Of a DNA stretch of 64,000 nucleotides, positions 9,138 to 18,325 are shown one piece after another; positions within the stretch are counted from its first letter, which is position 1; every line of letters starts with the position of its first letter. The notes beneath the pieces are model-generated. The model was not told the DNA's origin. It searched no databases and was given only the letters and a program-made list of their open reading frames with translations. The stretch is from the NCBI GenBank assembly GCA_945869735.1, contig CAMBPQ010000007.1, positions 1 through 64,000 on the forward strand, read 5' to 3'. This DNA is from Planctomicrobium piriforme (GTDB lineage Bacteria; Planctomycetota; Planctomycetia; Pirellulales; UBA1268). A program made the translations under genes and the position numbers.

Positions 9138-9222
9138 TTCCCGTCGCTTGCGCTCTGGGCTTTTTGAGGGCCGGGGATCGCGTCCGACAAGAAGCCCCAA
9201 GCGCGAGCGCGGGGAAGACGGG
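9138..9222 (-). repeat. REP/BIME-like element, copy 1
   Basis: Two inverted half-sites of about 32-36 bases lie in this 263-base gap: one at 9138-9169 (reverse complement of a CCTCAAAAAGCCC..AGCGCAAGCG unit) and one at 9187-9222 (ACAAGAAGCCCCAAGCGCGA). The same pair recurs near 16.7, 41.0 and 56.5 kb. This copy is in the opposite orientation to those. Confidence 0.8.
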
Positions 9223-9269
9223 TGGCATACCGATTCCTTCCGCGCCAAACAGGATCGCCACGGTGGCCT

Positions 9270-10133
9270 TCACCGCAGGCGGCGGTAGATGCCGCGGACG
9301 AGCGCGGTGGTGATTCGCGGGGCGAGCCGCTTGAGCCGCCAGAGCCAGCGGGCCGTCAGTCCGACGACCACGTAGCGGTGGTTGACGTGGATCGCGCGGA
9401 GCACGCGACGGGCGACGCGCTCGCTTGTCCACCACGTGACCGCCATCCGCCGCTCGGCCTCCTGCTTCTCCACCGCCGAGGTGAAGTGCCACGAATCGAG
9501 AAGCCCCGAGCGGAAGAAGCCTGGGCAAACGATCGTCACGCCCGGGCGGCGACGCGGGCACTCGGCGGCGATCGCCTCGGAGAGCGCGACCACGCCCGCC
9601 TTGCTCGCTGCATAGGCGGCCATCGACGGCGGCGCGAGGACCGCCGCGATCGAGGCGACGTTGACGACATGCGACCGCCGCCGGGCGGCACGCAGCCACG
9701 GGAGAAACGTCTCGCAGCCGAGGGCGGTGCCCACGAGGTTTGTGTCGATGACCCGTCGCCACTGTGACTCGGGGAGCGTGCCCACCTCACCAGTCGCGCC
9801 GACGCCCGCCGCATTGACGAGCAGGTCGAGCGACTGCCACTCGTCGCGAAGCCGGTCGTGGAGCGCTTGCCATCCCGCCGCGTCGCGCACGTCGAGGCCC
9901 AGCCGAAGCACACGGTCAGGCGGTGGCGGGCTGTCCGCCTGCCAACGGTCGATCGCGTCGGGAAGATCGACGCAGGCCACGGTCCAGCCGTCGTCGACGA
10001 GGGCGTCGGCAAGGGCACGGCCGAGCCCACTGGCGGCCCCCGTCACCACCGCCGTGCGGGGTGGGGCGTGCGGGCCCGATGCATCGACGCGGCTGCCTGG
10101 CACAGGGCGGACGACAGGCGGCTGGAGCCGCAT
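9270..10133 (-). CDS. Short-chain dehydrogenase/reductase (SDR)
   Basis: The 287-residue protein is a classical SDR that uses NAD(P) to oxidise or reduce a carbonyl or alcohol substrate. The cofactor motif TGAASGLG is at residues 31-38, NAAG at 107-110, and the catalytic triad is S161, Y174 and K178 (YAASK). A C-terminal extension after residue 230 is basic and contains hydrophobic runs (RYVVVGLTARWLWRLK), which could bind membrane as in lipid-acting SDRs. The first 27 residues before the Rossmann fold are longer than usual, so the true start may lie later. It is separated from neighbours by a repeat and a tRNA and is probably transcribed alone. Confidence 0.92.
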   Translation of the reverse strand: MRLQPPVVRPVPGSRVDASGPHAPPRTAVVTGAASGLGRALADALVDDGWTVACVDLPDAIDRWQADSPPPPDRVLRLGLDVRDAAGWQALHDRLRDEWQSLDLLVNAAGVGATGEVGTLPESQWRRVIDTNLVGTALGCETFLPWLRAARRRSHVVNVASIAAVLAPPSMAAYAASKAGVVALSEAIAAECPRRRPGVTIVCPGFFRSGLLDSWHFTSAVEKQEAERRMAVTWWTSERVARRVLRAIHVNHRYVVVGLTARWLWRLKRLAPRITTALVRGIYRRLR

Positions 10134-10178
10134 CCTGCGGGACTGAATCGACGGTAACTGAATCGACGAATGGACGAG

Positions 10179-10252
10179 CGAGGGTGACGGGACTCGAACC
10201 CGCGGCCTCCAACGTGACAGGCTGGCGCTCTAACCAACTGAGCTACACCCCC
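10179..10252 (-). tRNA. tRNA-Asp (anticodon GTC)
   Basis: On the minus strand the sequence folds as a complete cloverleaf: 7-bp acceptor stem (GGGGGTG with CACCCTC), D arm GCTC-AGTTGGTTA-GAGC, anticodon stem CCAGC/GTTGG with loop CTGTCAC giving anticodon GTC, and T arm with TTCGAGT. The discriminator base is G, as expected for bacterial tRNA-Asp. CCA is not encoded. Confidence 0.97.
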
Positions 10253-10328
10253 GTGTCGGGCCGTGCGGGTCGCCGAAGCGACGCCAACAGCGGTTTCCCG
10301 TGACGGGTGTCCACTTCATCGAAGCCCG

Positions 10329-10359
10329 AGTATAGCGAACGTCCACCGTGCGGCCAGAA
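10329..10359 (-). promoter_or_regulatory. Possible promoter of the tRNA-Asp gene
   Basis: On the minus strand a TATACT hexamer (10329-10334) fits a -10 box, about 77 bases before the tRNA. The best -35 match is TTCTGG at 19-base spacing, which is poor. The site lies between the stop of the TPR gene and the tRNA. Confidence 0.3.
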
Positions 10360-10375
10360 CACCGAACGGACGCGG

Positions 10376-11326
10376 CTAAAAAATCCCCTTCTCGGGAGAA
10401 TATCCCTTCCGCTCGGCGATTTCGAAATCCTGCCGCGCCTGGCGATCGAGGCCGATCGCCAAGCAGGCCAGACCGCGGTGCTGGTGCATGACGGCGAGCC
10501 CGTGGTCGAGCGCACGCAGCCGGTAGGCGACTTCGTCGGGATCGGCGCGGCCGGCGAGGAGCAGCAGGTTGCGGCGGTTTTTTTGGGTGCCGTCAATCGC
10601 CAGATTGAGTTGGTCGACCGCTTCGGGATTCCTGCCGAGCAGATGAAGGACCAGGCCCTTGGTGTCGAGAAACTCGGGGCCCCCCTCCCCATTTTCGGAG
10701 AGCGCCGCATCGATGTCTTCGAGCGCGGCATCGAGATCACGGCCGACCAGCGCGCGGATGTAGGCACGATGGTTGAGGGCTTCGGGGTCGGCCGGACCGG
10801 AAAGTTCCACCGCGGCCTGGGCGTCTGCGAGCGCGGCGTCGGAGTCGCCCACGATCACTTGAGCGAGCGCCCGAACCCGGTGAGGTTGTGCCGTCGTGGG
10901 AGTGATCGAGATGGCCTGGTCTGCGTCGGCAATGGCGGCTCGTGGGTCGCGGTTCTCGATCCGCAGCATCGCTCTCCAGCAGAGCAGACGACTGCGGCGC
11001 ACGGCGTCGTCTTCAGTCCAGCGGATGGCGCGTCCTACGTCGCCGATCGCAGCCCCGACATGGCCGCGGGCCTCACGGGCCATGGCGCGTTCGAGCGACC
11101 ATTGCACCACTGCGTCGGAAATCGCTGGCATGATTCCCGGCGCCAGGAGTCCGGGCACGACGACCGCCGCCAGCACGCCGAGCAGGAACAATTTTTTGCC
11201 GCGGCCCGCCGAGCGGGCCGGAGGCGGCACGGCTGGGGCGTCGCGACGCGACGACACATCCTCCTGCCGCGCATCGGGGGGCGGAAACTCCGGTGGAATC
11301 GGGAAACCATGGCGGTCGTAGTTCAT
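10376..11326 (-). CDS. Membrane-anchored TPR protein
   Basis: The 316-residue protein starts with a Pro-rich cytosolic segment, then one transmembrane helix (KLFLLGVLAAVVVPGLLA, around residues 45-62), followed by helical repeats of TPR type with alternating AxxD and ALxD patterns (ADADQAIS, ALADAQAAVEL, ALEDIDAAL, AVDQLNLAI). It most likely acts as a protein-binding scaffold outside the membrane. I chose the ATG of MNYDRHGF; an in-frame ATG twelve codons upstream adds only Ser/Pro residues. The tRNA-Asp lies immediately downstream. Function beyond scaffolding is unknown. Confidence 0.82.
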   Translation of the reverse strand: MNYDRHGFPIPPEFPPPDARQEDVSSRRDAPAVPPPARSAGRGKKLFLLGVLAAVVVPGLLAPGIMPAISDAVVQWSLERAMAREARGHVGAAIGDVGRAIRWTEDDAVRRSRLLCWRAMLRIENRDPRAAIADADQAISITPTTAQPHRVRALAQVIVGDSDAALADAQAAVELSGPADPEALNHRAYIRALVGRDLDAALEDIDAALSENGEGGPEFLDTKGLVLHLLGRNPEAVDQLNLAIDGTQKNRRNLLLLAGRADPDEVAYRLRALDHGLAVMHQHRGLACLAIGLDRQARQDFEIAERKGYSPEKGIF

Positions 11327-11490
11327 CGATCGGCCTGACGATGACGGCGGAGACGACGGCATTTTCGACTTGCCGACAACGACATTCTACGCCGTGGTTG
11401 CCGGCTGACAGCGTTTCGGGGCGGCCGTCGGTTTGACGCCCCAGACCGGGTGCCGTACCCTCGCCACCATTCTCCTCAGGAGCGCCCGCC

Positions 11491-11817
11491 ATGCCCCTCT
11501 TCGAAATCGAGACCGACGCCCACATCATCATTTCATGGGCCGTCGACGAGCAGGCTGCCTCGGCGGTGGTGCATGAAGCCTATCCGGGCGAGAAGATCGT
11601 GCGGCTCACCCGTCGTCCCCGTGACTCATGGGTGATCTCCAAGTCGGCTCTAGGACTTACCGACTCGCGGGCGAACCCATGCAGCACGGCCCGCGAGTGC
11701 CTCGCCAAGGCGGCGGGCGACAAGGTCCATGCGATCCGGCTCTACATGCACGAGACGGGCGACGATCTCGACCGTGCCCGCAAGGTGATCGAGTCGAACA
11801 TGGTCATGGGCTGGTAA
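11491..11817 (+). CDS. Conserved small protein of unknown function
   Basis: The 108-residue protein begins MPLFEIETDAHIIISWAVDE and has mixed alpha/beta character with no signal peptide, membrane helix or known motif. It contains two cysteines only by chance spacing (NPCSTARECL). AGGAG about ten bases before the ATG gives a good ribosome site, and the codon use looks normal, so the gene is real. It lies between two divergent or convergent minus-strand genes and appears to be a single transcript. I cannot assign a role. Confidence 0.75.
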   Translation: MPLFEIETDAHIIISWAVDEQAASAVVHEAYPGEKIVRLTRRPRDSWVISKSALGLTDSRANPCSTARECLAKAAGDKVHAIRLYMHETGDDLDRARKVIESNMVMGW

Positions 11818-11830
11818 GCTGCGACATCGG

Positions 11831-12793
11831 TCAGGGCCCCGTGCCCGAGTCTGTCTGGAACGACGCCTGCTGCACCGCTCCGGTTTCGGCGCTCGGTGCT
11901 CCGGCAAGAATCGCGCGACTGGTGCGGTAGCTCGACGTTCCTCCCGGACGGTACCCGGGATCGGGCCGACGGGTCGGCGTGAGAGGCGCGGCGGACCCCG
12001 AAGACGGCGGGGCGACGGCGGGCATGCCCGCCGGGACTGCGGAGGACGGCGGCAGTGAAACTTCCGAGGGGAGGGTCGCCGGGTTACTGAACTCCGGTGG
12101 CATCGCAGCCGACGGCGCGGGCGTCAGGCCTCCGGAAAAGCGGCTGCCCGTGGTCGAGCCATACCGCGACTCGTTCGTGGTCGAGACGGCTGCCGGTGGC
12201 GTCGACCAACTGTTGGCTCCGCGAGCATCGGCCACGCGGGTGCCGGCAGGGTCAGCGGCGGCTGTGCCGGCCGCTGCGCCAAACGCCGAGGCGGTGTCCG
12301 GAGCCTGCGGAGCGGGCGAGCTGCCGTACGGGCCGACTTGGGGCGTGATCGACGAGAGACCGGTCTGCGGGCCGCCCGCTGTGGCCACCTGCGCGGGTGC
12401 GGTCGGCCGGGATTCAGGGGTCGTCGGCACGGCGGGCTGCGAACCGTAGGTGACGGCCGCCGGTTCGACGGGCGACTGGAGTTGCGGCGCCGCGCTTGCT
12501 GGCGACGACTGCCCGGTCGCCTGAGAGTTGTTGAGGACGTAGCCGTCGGGGGTGGTGGTCGTCGGATACGGTTTGGCAGCCGCCGATGGCTTGGTGACAT
12601 CGGTCGGGGCAGGTGGGGCTGAGGCGAGTTTTGCCGCGTCTTCGGGACCGCCGCCGAACGTCCACCATGAGGGCTTGGCCGTCCACGTGCTCCCAGACTT
12701 GCAGCCCACCGCGGCGATGGCCACGGCCATGGCCACCGTGCCACGGATGGCTGTGCCGGTGAGAAACCGCTGCCACTTCGACGCCGTGATCAT
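11831..12793 (-). CDS. Pro/Ser/Ala/Thr-rich lipoprotein
   Basis: The 320-residue product has a signal sequence ending in a lipobox (VAIAAVGC), so it should be lipid-anchored at the membrane. The mature part is low complexity, with Pro, Ser, Ala and Thr making up most residues and no predictable domain; a short conserved-looking WTAKPSWWTFGGG follows the lipobox. Such tails are probably unstructured linkers in the periplasm. The ATG of MITASKWQRF is preferred over one ten codons earlier because it gives a normal signal peptide. Function is unknown. Confidence 0.7.
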   Translation of the reverse strand: MITASKWQRFLTGTAIRGTVAMAVAIAAVGCKSGSTWTAKPSWWTFGGGPEDAAKLASAPPAPTDVTKPSAAAKPYPTTTTPDGYVLNNSQATGQSSPASAAPQLQSPVEPAAVTYGSQPAVPTTPESRPTAPAQVATAGGPQTGLSSITPQVGPYGSSPAPQAPDTASAFGAAAGTAAADPAGTRVADARGANSWSTPPAAVSTTNESRYGSTTGSRFSGGLTPAPSAAMPPEFSNPATLPSEVSLPPSSAVPAGMPAVAPPSSGSAAPLTPTRRPDPGYRPGGTSSYRTSRAILAGAPSAETGAVQQASFQTDSGTGP

Positions 12794-12942
12794 GCAAACT
12801 GCCTCCGGACGGGATCCATGCACCCAGGAAGAAGGGGAAATAGGATCCCGCCCGAAGGCGAGTCAACGGCAGCACAACATTCGTTCCGTCAGAAGCGGTT
12901 GAGATGTGAAGATGGGCGAGCCCGGCAGGGAGCGGCGGTGCC

Positions 12943-13557
12943 CTACTTCTTGATCGTGGCGAACCGCTTGTCGATGGCGTCCCAGTCGATGACGTTATAG
13001 AAGGCGTTTACGTAGTCGACACGGCGATTCTGGTAGAGCAGGTAATAGGCGTGCTCCCAGACGTCTATGCCGAGCAGCGGCGTGTTGCCGTGCATCACCG
13101 GGCTGTCTTGGTTGGCGGTGCTCTCGATCAGGAGTTTGCCCTTGGGGTCGGCCGCGAGCCATGCCCATCCGCTCCCAAAACGGCCCATGGCCGCCTTGGT
13201 GAACTCCTCCTTGAACTTGTCGAAGCCGCCGAACACGGAGCGAACGGCCTCGGCGAGATGGCCGGCCGGTTCGCCCCCCTTGCCCTTGGCAAGTGACTCC
13301 CAGAAGAGCGAGTGGTTGGCGTGTCCGCCACCGTTGTTGCGGACCACCGTGCGGATCGCCTCGGGCACCTTCTCCAGATCGGCGATCAGTTTCTCGACCG
13401 GCAACGCCGCCAGGTCCGCGTGGCCCTCGAGCGCCTTGTTGACGTTGGTCACGTAGGCGGCGTGGTGCTTGTCATGGTGGATCTCCATCGTGCGGGCGTC
13501 GATGAAGGGCTCAAGGGCGTCGAAGGCGTAGGTCAGCGGGGGCAGCGTGTAGGCCAT
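12943..13557 (-). CDS. sodA: Superoxide dismutase, Mn/Fe family
   Basis: The 204-residue enzyme converts superoxide to hydrogen peroxide and oxygen. Metal ligands are visible: H27 in MEIHHDKHH, a second His in [14 protein letters not shown]165 and H169 in DVWEHAYYL. The segments [10 protein letters not shown] and [14 protein letters not shown] resemble Mn-dependent rather than Fe-dependent forms, though metal choice cannot be proved from sequence. There is no signal peptide, so it is cytosolic. The ATG has GGAGG seven bases upstream and gives the normal family length; 48 more codons are open upstream but not conserved. Confidence 0.96.
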   Translation of the reverse strand: MAYTLPPLTYAFDALEPFIDARTMEIHHDKHHAAYVTNVNKALEGHADLAALPVEKLIADLEKVPEAIRTVVRNNGGGHANHSLFWESLAKGKGGEPAGHLAEAVRSVFGGFDKFKEEFTKAAMGRFGSGWAWLAADPKGKLLIESTANQDSPVMHGNTPLLGIDVWEHAYYLLYQNRRVDYVNAFYNVIDWDAIDKRFATIKK

Positions 13558-13913
13558 GAGAATCCTCCGGTATGTGGGTCGTGTATCAGGATCGTGGTTC
13601 GTGAGCAAGGATCGTAGCCGACCCGGTTCGGGGCGGCAAATCGCCGGCCATCGCAGCGACCGTGCCGGTAGGCGCGGTTGCAGCGACAGTGCGTCGGACA
13701 CCGACGATGCCGAACCTGCACGGCGTTCTTTCTCTCATGCCACGATCACGCCCGCTGAATGCCCCCTACCGGCATGGTCGAAGGAGAAGGAGCGGGGAGC
13801 GACACATCGGCGGCGGGCGGCCGTCGGTTCGTTGATCCTGGTCGGGGTGTCATGCCCTCGTTCTGGCAAGGATTGCCGGGGCGGCACAGTCATCGAACGG
13901 ATTCGAGCATCCC

Positions 13914-15014
13914 ATGTCCCTGAATACGAACCAGCGCCGCGACCAGCGTCGCCGCCTGGTCGTCTCCTGGAAGCGTTCTGCCGGCACGGCGCTGGCCGCC
14001 GCCTCCGAATCACCGCGGGTGATGGCGGCCTACGAGCCCGAGGCCCACCCCGAGAAACAACGGGGCCCGGCCACGCTCCTGCCCACCGGGATCGGCGGGC
14101 TGTCGCTGGCGATCCTCGCGATCAGCCTCCCGCTCGTGGCGGCGATCGCCGCTGGGGCGAGCGAGCACTTGTTTGGCAGGTCGCTGTTCAGCGGCGGCGG
14201 TAGGTTCGCCCGCACGCTGATGGCGGCGAGCGCCGTCTTCGACCCGCGGACCGTGTCGTCGCTCCAAGGCTGGCTGTCGCACATGTATCTCATAACCGCT
14301 GCCGGCGTGGCGGTCGTGGTGCGGCTGATGCGGCGACACCGCCGCGACGACTATAAGGGCCGGTTTCGCGCATGGGGGTGGATGGCCGCGCTGTTCTTGA
14401 TCGCTGCCTGCTCGTCGGTGGTCCCCGTGGGACGGCTGTTCGGGATGGCGATGTCGGACGCGACGGGAGTGACGCTCGGGCCCGACGGCATCGGCTGGTG
14501 GATTTCTGCCGCGACGGGCGCCTTCTTCATCGTCAGTCTCTGGGCGGTGCTGCCGCTCCACGAGCGGACGGCGACCGCACTGTGGCTCTCGGCCGCGCTC
14601 GTGGCCTGGGCCGGAGCGGCGGCGACGACGTGGCTGGCTGCGGGCCGCGAGCGGGTCGTGGTCGCGGGGCTCGCGGCCTGGTCGTTGGGCGGGGCGCTGG
14701 CCATGATCGCGATGCTCGCGGCGGCCCGATCGGTGATCCGCGAGGTTCGTGGCCAGTGCGTCCGGACGGCGAAGCCGAAGTCGAATCCAAAGGGGAAACC
14801 CGACAATCAGGAGAAGTCGCGGCACGCACCGGCTGTGTCGCGGCTCGACAACGACGAGGATGCCGATGGCTCCACCTTCGACGCGGACGACGCAGCAGCG
14901 GATGAGAGTGAGACAGTCTACGTCGACGGTACGGAGCACGAGCAGCGGCACCTGTCGAAGGCCGAGCGGAAGCGGCTCCGGAAGCTCGCCCGTATGAATG
15001 GAGTCGCCGCCTGA
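13914..15014 (+). CDS. Multi-pass membrane protein, unknown function
   Basis: The 366-residue protein has a basic N-terminus (QRRDQRRRLVVSWKR), about six hydrophobic segments between residues 58 and 265 (for example GLSLAILAISLPLVAAIAAG and FRAWGWMAALFLIAACSS), and a soluble acidic then basic C-terminus (DNDEDADGS ... KAERKRLRKLARMN). No transporter or enzyme motif is seen. The ATG has no SD-like sequence, as for several genes here. gltX starts 76 bases downstream on the same strand and may be co-transcribed. The function is unknown. Confidence 0.75.
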   Translation: MSLNTNQRRDQRRRLVVSWKRSAGTALAAASESPRVMAAYEPEAHPEKQRGPATLLPTGIGGLSLAILAISLPLVAAIAAGASEHLFGRSLFSGGGRFARTLMAASAVFDPRTVSSLQGWLSHMYLITAAGVAVVVRLMRRHRRDDYKGRFRAWGWMAALFLIAACSSVVPVGRLFGMAMSDATGVTLGPDGIGWWISAATGAFFIVSLWAVLPLHERTATALWLSAALVAWAGAAATTWLAAGRERVVVAGLAAWSLGGALAMIAMLAAARSVIREVRGQCVRTAKPKSNPKGKPDNQEKSRHAPAVSRLDNDEDADGSTFDADDAAADESETVYVDGTEHEQRHLSKAERKRLRKLARMNGVAA

Positions 15015-15090
15015 TCGCTCCACGATTGACGGGGGCGGTCGGCGTGCGCGACAACGGGCCTCGAGTTCCCGCCGTCGAGAGGCCCCGACC

Positions 15091-16650
15091 ATGACCGTCC
15101 GCACCCGATTCGCGCCCAGCCCGACCGGATACCTGCACATCGGTGGCGTTCGCACCGCGCTGTTCAACTGGCTCTTCGCACGGCGGCACGGCGGGCAGTT
15201 CATCCTCCGGATTGACGACACCGACGCGGAACGAAACGTCGACGAGGCTCTCGAACCGATCCTCTCGGGGCTCACGTGGCTAGGCATCGACTGGGACGAG
15301 GGCCCCGGCGTGGGTGGACCCCATGCGCCGTACTTCCAGTCGCAGCGGGCCGCGGGGCACCGCGCCGCCGCCGAGCGTCTGCTTGCCGCGGGCCATGCCT
15401 ATCGCGATTTCGCAAAGCCGGCAGAACTCGACGAGGAACGAAAGGCCGCGCAGGCGGCCGGGAAGCCCTTCCTCTATAGCCGGCGGTTCGCGGCCTTCGA
15501 CGACTCGGCGGCAGCACGGTTTGCCGCCGAGGGCAGGCAGAGCGTCGTGCGACTCAAGATGCCCCGCGAGGGCGTGCTCGTGATCGACGACGCCGTCCGC
15601 GGCCGGGTCGAGTTTGCCTGGGAGCGTGAGCAGGATCACGTCATCCAGCGGGCCGACGGCACATGCCTCTACCATCTCGCGAGCGTGGTCGACGACCACG
15701 ACCTGGCGATCACGCATGTGATTCGGGCCGAGGAGCATCTCTCCAACACGCCGCGGCAGGCGTTCATCGCACTGTCGCTCGGCTACGATCTGCCGGCCTA
15801 CGCCCATCTGCCGCTCGTCGCCGAGCCGGGCAGCCGCACGAAACTCTCCAAGCGGAAGCTCGCGCAGTATCTGAAGAACGCCGACTTTAAGCAGATTTCT
15901 GAGCACGGCACGAAGATCGCCGAGCGGATCGGGCTGGCCCCCGAGGCCGACACGTTCAATCCCGTGATCGTCGACTTCTATCGCGAGGTGGGCTACCTGC
16001 CGTGGGCGATCGACAACTATCTCGCGCTGCTCGGCTGGTCGTACGACGACAAGACGGAGTTCTTCTCCCGCGATGAGCTTGTGAGAAATTTCACACTGGA
16101 GCGGATCAACTCGTCACCGGCGAGCTTCGACCCCAAGAAGCTCTGGGCGGTGCAGGACCACTACATGGGCAGCCTCTCGACTGACGAGAAGCTCGCGATG
16201 ATGCTCCCCTTCCTCGTGAAGGCGAAGCTCGTCGGGGATCCACCGCCCGCAGCGGCCGTGGAGACGGTGCGGCAGGTGATCGAGGCCTCGGGCGACCGGC
16301 TCAAGGTCGCGGGAGACGTGCTCGGCTACGCTGATTTTTTCCTGGTTGAGGAGCTCCCGATGGACGAGGCGGCAGTGAAGCAGCGACTCGCCAAGCCAGG
16401 CGTGCGGTCGCTGCTGGATGCCTTTGCCGCGGACGCGAAGACAGTTGAGCCGTTCACGCCTGCGGCGCTTGAGGAGTCGCTCAAGCGTGTGGTCGAGGCG
16501 GCGGGCGTGAAGACGGGCGACCTCGTGCATGCGGTTCGCGTGGCGGTGACAGGGAAGACTGTAGGCCCCGGCCTCTATGACTGCCTGGCGATTCTTGGCC
16601 GGGAGAAGGCGCTCGCCCGGCTCGCCCGCGCCCTGCCGCTCTGCGGCTGA
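15091..16650 (+). CDS. gltX: Glutamyl-tRNA synthetase
   Basis: The 519-residue class I synthetase charges tRNA-Glu (and possibly tRNA-Gln) with glutamate. The first signature, PSPTGYLHIGG, is near the N-terminus and the second appears as KLSKRK. IDDTD and LFNWLFARRHGG are also typical. Between KLSKR and the usual YLPWAIDNYLALLGWS segment there is an extra stretch of about 40 residues (from KLAQYLKNADF to FNPVIVDFY) that is absent from the usual bacterial enzymes. The C-terminal anticodon-binding domain is present and the total length is normal to slightly long. The ATG of MTVRTRF begins the catalytic fold; 31 upstream codons in frame are not part of the family. Confidence 0.95.
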   Translation: MTVRTRFAPSPTGYLHIGGVRTALFNWLFARRHGGQFILRIDDTDAERNVDEALEPILSGLTWLGIDWDEGPGVGGPHAPYFQSQRAAGHRAAAERLLAAGHAYRDFAKPAELDEERKAAQAAGKPFLYSRRFAAFDDSAAARFAAEGRQSVVRLKMPREGVLVIDDAVRGRVEFAWEREQDHVIQRADGTCLYHLASVVDDHDLAITHVIRAEEHLSNTPRQAFIALSLGYDLPAYAHLPLVAEPGSRTKLSKRKLAQYLKNADFKQISEHGTKIAERIGLAPEADTFNPVIVDFYREVGYLPWAIDNYLALLGWSYDDKTEFFSRDELVRNFTLERINSSPASFDPKKLWAVQDHYMGSLSTDEKLAMMLPFLVKAKLVGDPPPAAAVETVRQVIEASGDRLKVAGDVLGYADFFLVEELPMDEAAVKQRLAKPGVRSLLDAFAADAKTVEPFTPAALEESLKRVVEAAGVKTGDLVHAVRVAVTGKTVGPGLYDCLAILGREKALARLARALPLCG

Positions 16651-16665
16651 CGCGTTTGACAAAAA

Positions 16666-16680
16666 CGGTGCCTGACACCG
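16666..16680. repeat. Small palindrome after gltX
   Basis: CGGTG-CCTGA-CACCG forms a 5-bp stem preceded by an A run. It lies 16 bases after the gltX stop. It resembles the widespread GGTGTCAGGCACC-type palindrome seen between genes in many bacteria. No T run follows, so it is not a good intrinsic terminator for gltX. Confidence 0.5.
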
Positions 16681-16734
16681 AATTGGGATCGAACTACCGG
16701 CGATCGACATTCACAGCCGGGAGACGTGCGCCGG

Positions 16735-16853
16735 CCTCAAGAAGCCCGGAGCGCGAGCGATGGGAAAGCGGGTGGCGACTGTGGGCGTGGCGGGGAGCGG
16801 GTTGGGGTGGAGGACGTCTTCCCCGCGCTCGCGCTTGGGGCTTCCTGACGGGA
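16735..16853 (+). repeat. REP/BIME-like element, copy 2
   Basis: A B half-site (CCTCAAGAAGCCCGGAGCGC, from 16735) is followed by a GC-rich linker and an A half-site (CCCCGCGCTCGCGCTTGGGG, ending at 16853). The halves are imperfect inverted copies of each other. The linker shares GGAGCGGGTTGGGGTGG with the copy near 41.0 kb and differs by a base or two near 56.5 kb. Confidence 0.85.
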
Positions 16854-16918
16854 GGCGGCGCGGATGCGGGTGCCGCGGCCGTACGGCTCGCGCCGTTACG
16901 CTCTCTGACGGCACCACG

Positions 16919-18241
16919 TCACTCCGCCAGCGACACACGGATGATTTCGGTGTCGTTGCGGACCACGATCGACTTGTTGGCGTAGGCCGGGGCGCACCAC
17001 ACCACCTCACGGCCGAAGGCGACGTTTGTCGGCTCGAGGAGGTGGGCTCGTGCGAGCTCCTCGTAGCCGGTGGGCGTGAATCTCGCGATCACGAGGTCGC
17101 CGGTCTCCGTGAACAGGAAATAACGGTCGCCCTTCTCGGTGTCGCCCTGCTTCGTGATGAAGGCGGTTCCGGAGCCCGGCGGTCGTTCGCCTAGTGGCCC
17201 GCCGCCCTTCCAGGCGAAGTCGCCCTCGGGGATCCGCATCGCCCGCAGTTCACCGCTCTCGTGGAAGCCGTAGACGAGCCCGTCGGCCGCGATCGGCTGC
17301 ACGTTGACCGCCGAGATGCCCTGCTTGGGCTTGTTGCGCCAGACGACGTCCACGCCCGGCACGTCGGCTTTCAGTTTCAGGAGCAGGTTCTTCCCCTGAT
17401 AGCCGCCGATGTAGAGGTGATCGCCGACGCGGACTGGTGTCATGATGATCGAGCCGTTGTCGGCGTTGTAGGGCGTCTCCCAAAGGAGCTTCCCGGTCTC
17501 GGGCTCGACCGCATAGACGGCGTCGGGCTTCGCGAGCACGAGTTGTCGCACCCCCGCCGCCTCGATGATCGACGGCGGCACGTAGCCCTGCTCGGGAGCT
17601 GATCCCGTGCGCCAGACTTCCTTGCCGGTCTTCAGGTCAAAGGCCGCGGCATGGGCCACGTCGGTGCCCACGACGCACACGAGCCGGTCGCCGTCGACGA
17701 GCGGATGGCTTGCCCAGCCCCAGAGCGCCGCCTTCGTGGCGTAGTCTTTCTTCAGATCGCGTGACCAGACGACCTTGCCGGTGGCCGCTTCGAAGCAATA
17801 CAGATCGCCCTCGGCTCCGAGCGTGGAGACACGATCGCCATGGACCGTGGGCGTGCATCGCGGTCCGGCGGGATAAGCGATTGTGTAGGTGACCGGATAC
17901 TCGTGCTTCCAGATCTCCTTGCCCGTGGCCTCGTCGAGGCAGAGCACCCGCTCGGTGCCAGTCGATTGCTTCCGCTCGAAGTTGGCCACCTTCACGTCGG
18001 CGTCGGTGACATAGTCGGTGACGAACACCCGGCCGCCGGCGACGGCCGGGCCGGCGTAGCCACCCTTGATCGGCGTCCGCCAGAGCACCCGCGGCCCGCC
18101 AGCGGGAAACCCGGCGGCGATGCCCTCTTCCCGCCAGACGTTGTCGCGTTTGGGGCCCATCCACTGCGGCCAGTCATCGCCGCGCGTCCACGCGCCGAAG
18201 AAAGCGATCGTGATCGCGAGAGCGGTGCGGGAACGGTGCAT
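16919..18241 (-). CDS. Secreted PQQ-type beta-propeller protein
   Basis: The 440-residue protein has a signal peptide (MHRSRTALAITIAFFGAW) and then a propeller of PQQ-like blades, seen as recurring patterns such as AFDLKTGKEVWRTG, ATGKEIWKHEYPV, EAATGKVVWSRDL and EPETGKLLWETPY. The mature part opens with DDWPQWMGPKRDNVW, the standard start of this planctomycete family. These proteins resemble outer-membrane BamB and quinoprotein dehydrogenases, but the metal-site residues of true PQQ enzymes are not obvious, so a scaffold or sugar-related role is equally likely. The gene is divergent from the PfkB gene, with 84 bases between them. Confidence 0.88.
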   Translation of the reverse strand: MHRSRTALAITIAFFGAWTRGDDWPQWMGPKRDNVWREEGIAAGFPAGGPRVLWRTPIKGGYAGPAVAGGRVFVTDYVTDADVKVANFERKQSTGTERVLCLDEATGKEIWKHEYPVTYTIAYPAGPRCTPTVHGDRVSTLGAEGDLYCFEAATGKVVWSRDLKKDYATKAALWGWASHPLVDGDRLVCVVGTDVAHAAAFDLKTGKEVWRTGSAPEQGYVPPSIIEAAGVRQLVLAKPDAVYAVEPETGKLLWETPYNADNGSIIMTPVRVGDHLYIGGYQGKNLLLKLKADVPGVDVVWRNKPKQGISAVNVQPIAADGLVYGFHESGELRAMRIPEGDFAWKGGGPLGERPPGSGTAFITKQGDTEKGDRYFLFTETGDLVIARFTPTGYEELARAHLLEPTNVAFGREVVWCAPAYANKSIVVRNDTEIIRVSLAE

Positions 18242-18325
18242 GCGAGAGGCTCCGTGAGGCGGGGTTTTCAATCGAGGTCGATCGGTCATACTCTCCTCGA
18301 ATGCATCACCCTTGGAAAGCCTGCC

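Noticed and set aside
16666-16680. Intrinsic terminator of gltX
   Set aside because: The stem is only 5 bp and no T run follows; the motif is more like a common intergenic palindrome.
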